Part shown: one piece after another, positions 7,229-9,359 of the stretch | How positions within the stretch are numbered: the first letter of the stretch is position 1 | Layout of the letters: the number at the start of each line of letters is the position of its first letter | Assembly: GCA_027322375.1 (NCBI GenBank) | Contig: DAHVRS010000475.1 | Location: 1 to 9,359, forward strand | Length of the DNA stretch: 9,359 nt | Reading direction: 5' to 3' | Origin: Brachybacterium sp. | GTDB taxonomy: Bacteria > Actinomycetota > Actinomycetes > Actinomycetales > Dermabacteraceae | Translations under genes and position numbers: made by a program | The notes under the pieces: generated by a model | What the model was told of the DNA's origin: nothing | Database searches by the model: none | The model's input: only the letters and a program-made list of their open reading frames with translations

Positions 7229-8602
7229 ATGACGATCTCACGGCGCACGCTGGTGCGCGGGCTCAGCGCGGGGGCGCTCGGCACCGGGATGCTCGGCGTC
7301 GGGGCGCTGAGCGGCTGCACGCGGCCCGGGCGTCGCCCGAAGCAGACGGAGGGCCCGAGCGCCGCGGCGCTCGTCGAGCCAGAGACGCCGCTCGTGATCG
7401 GCCAGATCGGCGCCGCCTACGGCCGGATGGGCGCGGCCGAGCGAGCGATCTCCCTCGCGATCGACGAAGCGCGGATCGAGATCAACGCCCGCTGGGACGG
7501 GCTCTTCGGGAAGGACATCACCCTCCTCGAGCGGCACGTGGTCCAGGAGCCGGGGGAGGACCTCGACGGCTTCGTCGCCGAGCTCGTCGACAAGGGTGCC
7601 ACCTGCCTCATCTCGTCGGTGGACGAGGACTCGCTCGTGGCGATGATGCCCGCGATCGTCGACGCCGGCATCGCTGTGATCGACGTGCTCAGCACCGGCA
7701 TGTCCGTGCGGGATCCGGAGGTGTCCACCGCGAACCTCCTCACCCGTCTGTGCCCTGATGAGCGGATCATCGCGCAGCGCTACGCGGAGGAGGCCCTGGG
7801 CTCCTCGTCCGACGACGCGGGCCCGCCCGGCACCATCGCTGTGGTTTCCGAGGACACGGCGCAGGGCCGCAGTCTCGTCCACGAGCTCGAGCAGATCCTC
7901 AACCCCCGCGGCGGGACCGTGCATGCACCGCAGCTGTACCCGCCGGGGAAGATCGGTGACGTCGGCGCGATGGTGAAGGCCGTCCTGAAGGATCTGCCGG
8001 CGCTCGTGGTGGTCAACGGCGGCCCCGAGACCGCCGCCTTCGTCTCCGCGCTGTACAAGGCCGGTCTCGATGACGACGGGCGACCGGAGCGTCGCCTGCC
8101 CGTGCGGCTCTCCCCGGCCGCGACCCTGGACCACGTCGCGCTCGGCACCACTGAGGGGCTCGTGCCCGGCTGCTACGACAGCGCGAGCGGTTACCGGCCC
8201 GGCGGCGAGGTCACCGTCGACCACGAGAACATGATGCTGAACCGCAGCGCCGAGTTCCTCCGCACCGGCTACGGCTACTCCCAGCAGGCCTACGACGCCG
8301 TGGTCATCGCCTGCCTCGCCGCGCAGCACGCCCTGTCGGTGGAGGGCTCCGCTCTCGCCGCCGCATTCCCGGCAGTACTCACCGGCCAGGACGCCTGCCC
8401 GGACTACGACAGCTGCCGAGGGATCATGCGCACGGCGCTGGATCAGGAGAGCCGCGCGACCATCACCTACGAGGGGCATTCCGGCGAGCTCGTCCTCGGC
8501 CCCCAGGGCGACGTCTCCCGCGGGGGACTGCGCGAGTACACCTGGACCGAGGACCTCGCCCTGAAGGAGCCGTCGGTCTCGAGCTTCGAGGCCGAGGGCT
8601 GA
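7229..8602 (+). CDS. Orphan LivK-like substrate-binding lipoprotein with Tat-type signal
   Basis: The predicted product is a 457-residue lipoprotein on the outer face of the membrane. It resembles the type 1 periplasmic-binding fold of branched-chain amino acid (Leu/Ile/Val) binding proteins. The N-terminus has a twin-arginine-like motif (SRRTLV, residues 4-9), a short alanine/glycine-rich segment and a lipobox LSGC ending at C30, the expected lipidation site. A linker rich in Arg/Pro/Gly follows (about 31-52). Lobe 1 begins with LVIGQIGAAYGRMG, in place of the usual pocket segment. Lobe 2 includes TIAVVSEDTAQGRS and ALVVVNGGPETAAFV. Near the C-terminus GELVLGPQGDVSRGG matches the family's closing strand. 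Other cysteines lie at 126, 175, 315, 362, 390 and 396; CPDYDSC may form a disulfide. The start is fixed by the signal peptide. No permease or ATPase genes flank it. The ligand is unknown, and the protein may sense rather than transport. Confidence 0.8.
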   Translation: MTISRRTLVRGLSAGALGTGMLGVGALSGCTRPGRRPKQTEGPSAAALVEPETPLVIGQIGAAYGRMGAAERAISLAIDEARIEINARWDGLFGKDITLLERHVVQEPGEDLDGFVAELVDKGATCLISSVDEDSLVAMMPAIVDAGIAVIDVLSTGMSVRDPEVSTANLLTRLCPDERIIAQRYAEEALGSSSDDAGPPGTIAVVSEDTAQGRSLVHELEQILNPRGGTVHAPQLYPPGKIGDVGAMVKAVLKDLPALVVVNGGPETAAFVSALYKAGLDDDGRPERRLPVRLSPAATLDHVALGTTEGLVPGCYDSASGYRPGGEVTVDHENMMLNRSAEFLRTGYGYSQQAYDAVVIACLAAQHALSVEGSALAAAFPAVLTGQDACPDYDSCRGIMRTALDQESRATITYEGHSGELVLGPQGDVSRGGLREYTWTEDLALKEPSVSSFEAEG

Positions 8603-8606
8603 GAGA

Positions 8607-8663
8607 CGCTGAGGTCCGATCCGCCCGTCGGCCGCGCCCGCGCTCCAAGGGGAAGCCTCAGCG
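8607..8663. terminator. Inverted repeat across the convergent lipoprotein-thioesterase junction
   Basis: CGCTGAGG (8607-8614) and CCTCAGCG (8656-8663) are perfectly complementary over 8 bp, with a 41-nt loop containing a smaller CCGA/TCGG hairpin (8616-8619 with 8628-8631). The left arm starts 4 nt after the lipoprotein stop, and the right arm includes the thioesterase stop codon. The placement suggests a bidirectional terminator for the two convergent genes. The long loop and lack of T runs make this only moderately likely. Confidence 0.4.
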
Positions 8664-9158
8664 CGGTGGCAGCAGCTGGGTCGCGACCGTGATCGTGCTC
8701 AGCAGGCGCCCGTCCTCGTCGTGCACCTCCACCAGATAGGCGGCGACCTGACGGCCCAGCTGCCGTGCCGTGCAGCTCGCGACCACCATGCCGGAGCGCG
8801 CCGAGCGGTGATGCAGCGCGGAGACGGAGGTGCCCACGGCCTGCGCCCCGTCACCGTGCACCTCACGAGCGTGCAGCTGCGCCGCGAAGGATGCGATCGA
8901 CTCCGCGAGCGCGATCGTCGCCCCACCGTGCAGCAGCCCGGCCGGCTGCAGGTTCCCCTTCACCGGCATCGAGGCGGTGCCGCCGTGGGCGGCCAGGGTC
9001 AGCACCTCGATCCCGCAGCGCTCCAGCAGCGTCCCGCGCAGAATCGGCGCGATCGCCGCACGCATCGCCTCGTCCAGCGGCGGGGCCTCGGCGTGCGAGA
9101 ACGCCTCTACGAACGGTCGAGCGGGAACAGAAGCGGGGGCGGAGGTAGTGTCGGTCAT
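8658..9158 (-). CDS. PaaI/YdiI-like hotdog-fold thioesterase
   Basis: This is a cytoplasmic acyl-CoA thioesterase of the hotdog superfamily, 166 residues long and full length for the family. The core motif is LLHGGATIALAE, with H77, G78, G79 and E86. The glutamate in this position is the catalytic acid in YdiI/MenI-type enzymes. A second conserved block, GTSVSALHHRSARSGMVVA (110-127), matches the substrate-pocket strand, and the C-terminal strand is LLSTITVATQLL. The in-frame extension upstream of the ATG at 9158 would cross into polA and is unlike the family, so this start is used. No Shine-Dalgarno precedes it, which allows a leaderless mRNA. Possible substrates include 1,4-dihydroxy-2-naphthoyl-CoA (menaquinone synthesis) or phenylacetyl-CoA derivatives. 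Nothing nearby decides between them. It is convergent with the lipoprotein gene and divergent from polA. Confidence 0.88.
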   Translation of the reverse strand: MTDTTSAPASVPARPFVEAFSHAEAPPLDEAMRAAIAPILRGTLLERCGIEVLTLAAHGGTASMPVKGNLQPAGLLHGGATIALAESIASFAAQLHAREVHGDGAQAVGTSVSALHHRSARSGMVVASCTARQLGRQVAAYLVEVHDEDGRLLSTITVATQLLPPR

Positions 9159-9173
9159 GGCACGAGGGTGCCA
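9158..9173. promoter_or_regulatory. Palindrome TGGCAC-N4-GTGCCA at the thioesterase start, possible operator
   Basis: Two perfect 6-bp arms are separated by GAGG. The dyad lies between the divergent thioesterase and polA genes, and its first base is the A of the thioesterase start codon on the minus strand. It could be an operator overlapping a promoter, or an RNA hairpin next to the start codon. I do not recognise the regulator. Confidence 0.35.
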
Positions 9174-9207
9174 CAGCGGGTCCGACCTCCGCCTGTCCCC
9201 GGGACAT

Positions 9208-9213
9208 GGGAGA
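9208..9213 (+). promoter_or_regulatory. Ribosome binding site of polA
   Basis: GGGAGA lies 9 nt upstream of the ATG at 9223. It supports that start over the ATG at 9206, whose frame stops after six codons. Confidence 0.6.
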
Positions 9214-9222
9214 CTTCTGCCC

Positions 9223-9359
9223 ATGAGTGCGAGCGAGACCGACCCCCAGCGCATCCTCCTCATCGACGGGCACGCCATGGCGTTCCGCGCCTTCTTCGCG
9301 CTGCCCGCCGAAGGCTTCAGCGACGGCCGCGGCCAGGCCACCAACGCCGTGTACGGCTT
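9223..9359 (+). CDS. polA: DNA polymerase I, N-terminal fragment cut by the window edge
   Basis: Only 45 complete codons and part of a 46th are present. The product begins MSASETDPQRILLIDGHAMA and continues FRAFFALPAEGF, then TNAVYG. This is the characteristic N-terminus of the 5'-3' exonuclease (FEN-like) domain of DNA polymerase I. The aspartate in LLIDGH is the first metal-binding residue of that nuclease. The full protein, normally about 880-930 residues in actinobacteria, acts in Okazaki fragment maturation and excision repair. Whether the 3'-5' proofreading site is intact cannot be seen here. The start is supported by a Shine-Dalgarno 9 nt upstream. The gene is divergent from the thioesterase with a 64-bp gap, which must hold the promoters unless they lie inside the genes. 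Confidence 0.93.
   Translation, partial: MSASETDPQRILLIDGHAMAFRAFFALPAEGFSDGRGQATNAVYG

Noticed and set aside
7238..8479. A 413-codon open frame on the minus strand opposite the lipoprotein gene.
   Set aside because: The sense strand encodes a coherent lipoprotein with signal, lipobox and fold motifs. The antisense product is biased in composition and without motifs.
1..9359. Search for mobile elements, CRISPR repeats, prophage or defence genes.
   Set aside because: No transposase, integrase, terminal repeats, regular spaced repeats or compositional break was seen. All genes are core functions in a familiar order.

Overview
This window is ordinary core chromosome from a high-GC actinobacterium. 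The gene order is gltBD, pyk, tRNA-Leu, an ANTAR response regulator of the PdtaR type, and finally polA. PdtaR-type ANTAR regulators, the very GC-rich third codon positions and the protein sequences point to Actinomycetota. Micrococcales is the likely order, and something near Brachybacterium/Dermabacteraceae is a guess only. I saw no phage, transposon, CRISPR, toxin or defence genes, and base composition looks uniform throughout.

Layout. (1) Positions 1-4543, + strand: the 3' two-thirds of gltB (glutamate synthase large subunit, cut by the left edge) overlaps gltD (small subunit) by 8 bp. Together they make the NADPH-dependent GOGAT enzyme that assimilates ammonia via glutamine. (2) A 102-bp gap with small dyads leads to pyk (pyruvate kinase, 4646-6115). 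(3) Positions 6116-6255 hold two hairpins, one with a perfect 17-bp stem. They form a terminator zone between pyk and the opposing tRNA-Leu(CAA) gene (6256-6338, - strand). (4) A 109-bp region between the tRNA and pdtaR should carry promoters for both. pdtaR (6448-7098, + strand) encodes a receiver plus RNA-binding ANTAR regulator. (5) A 130-bp leader with three G5 tracts precedes a lipoprotein gene (7229-8602, + strand). Its product is a LivK-like substrate-binding protein with a Tat-like signal and a lipobox, and there are no permease or ATPase genes beside it. (6) It converges on a hotdog thioesterase gene (8658-9158, - strand). A long-loop inverted repeat spans the junction. (7) The thioesterase is divergent from polA (DNA polymerase I), of which only the first 45 codons and part of a 46th are present (9223 to the right edge).

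How the genes relate. The window joins nitrogen assimilation (GOGAT), the last step of glycolysis, an antitermination-type RNA-binding regulator and DNA repair. These functions are linked by conserved position rather than by one pathway. From memory, Streptomyces and Mycobacterium keep a similar pyk-pdtaR-polA order, and Streptomyces has a branched-chain amino acid ABC transporter between pdtaR and polA. If so, the lone lipoprotein here may be a remnant or repurposed descendant of that transporter. This is the most interesting point in an otherwise standard region. I found no convincing undescribed system.
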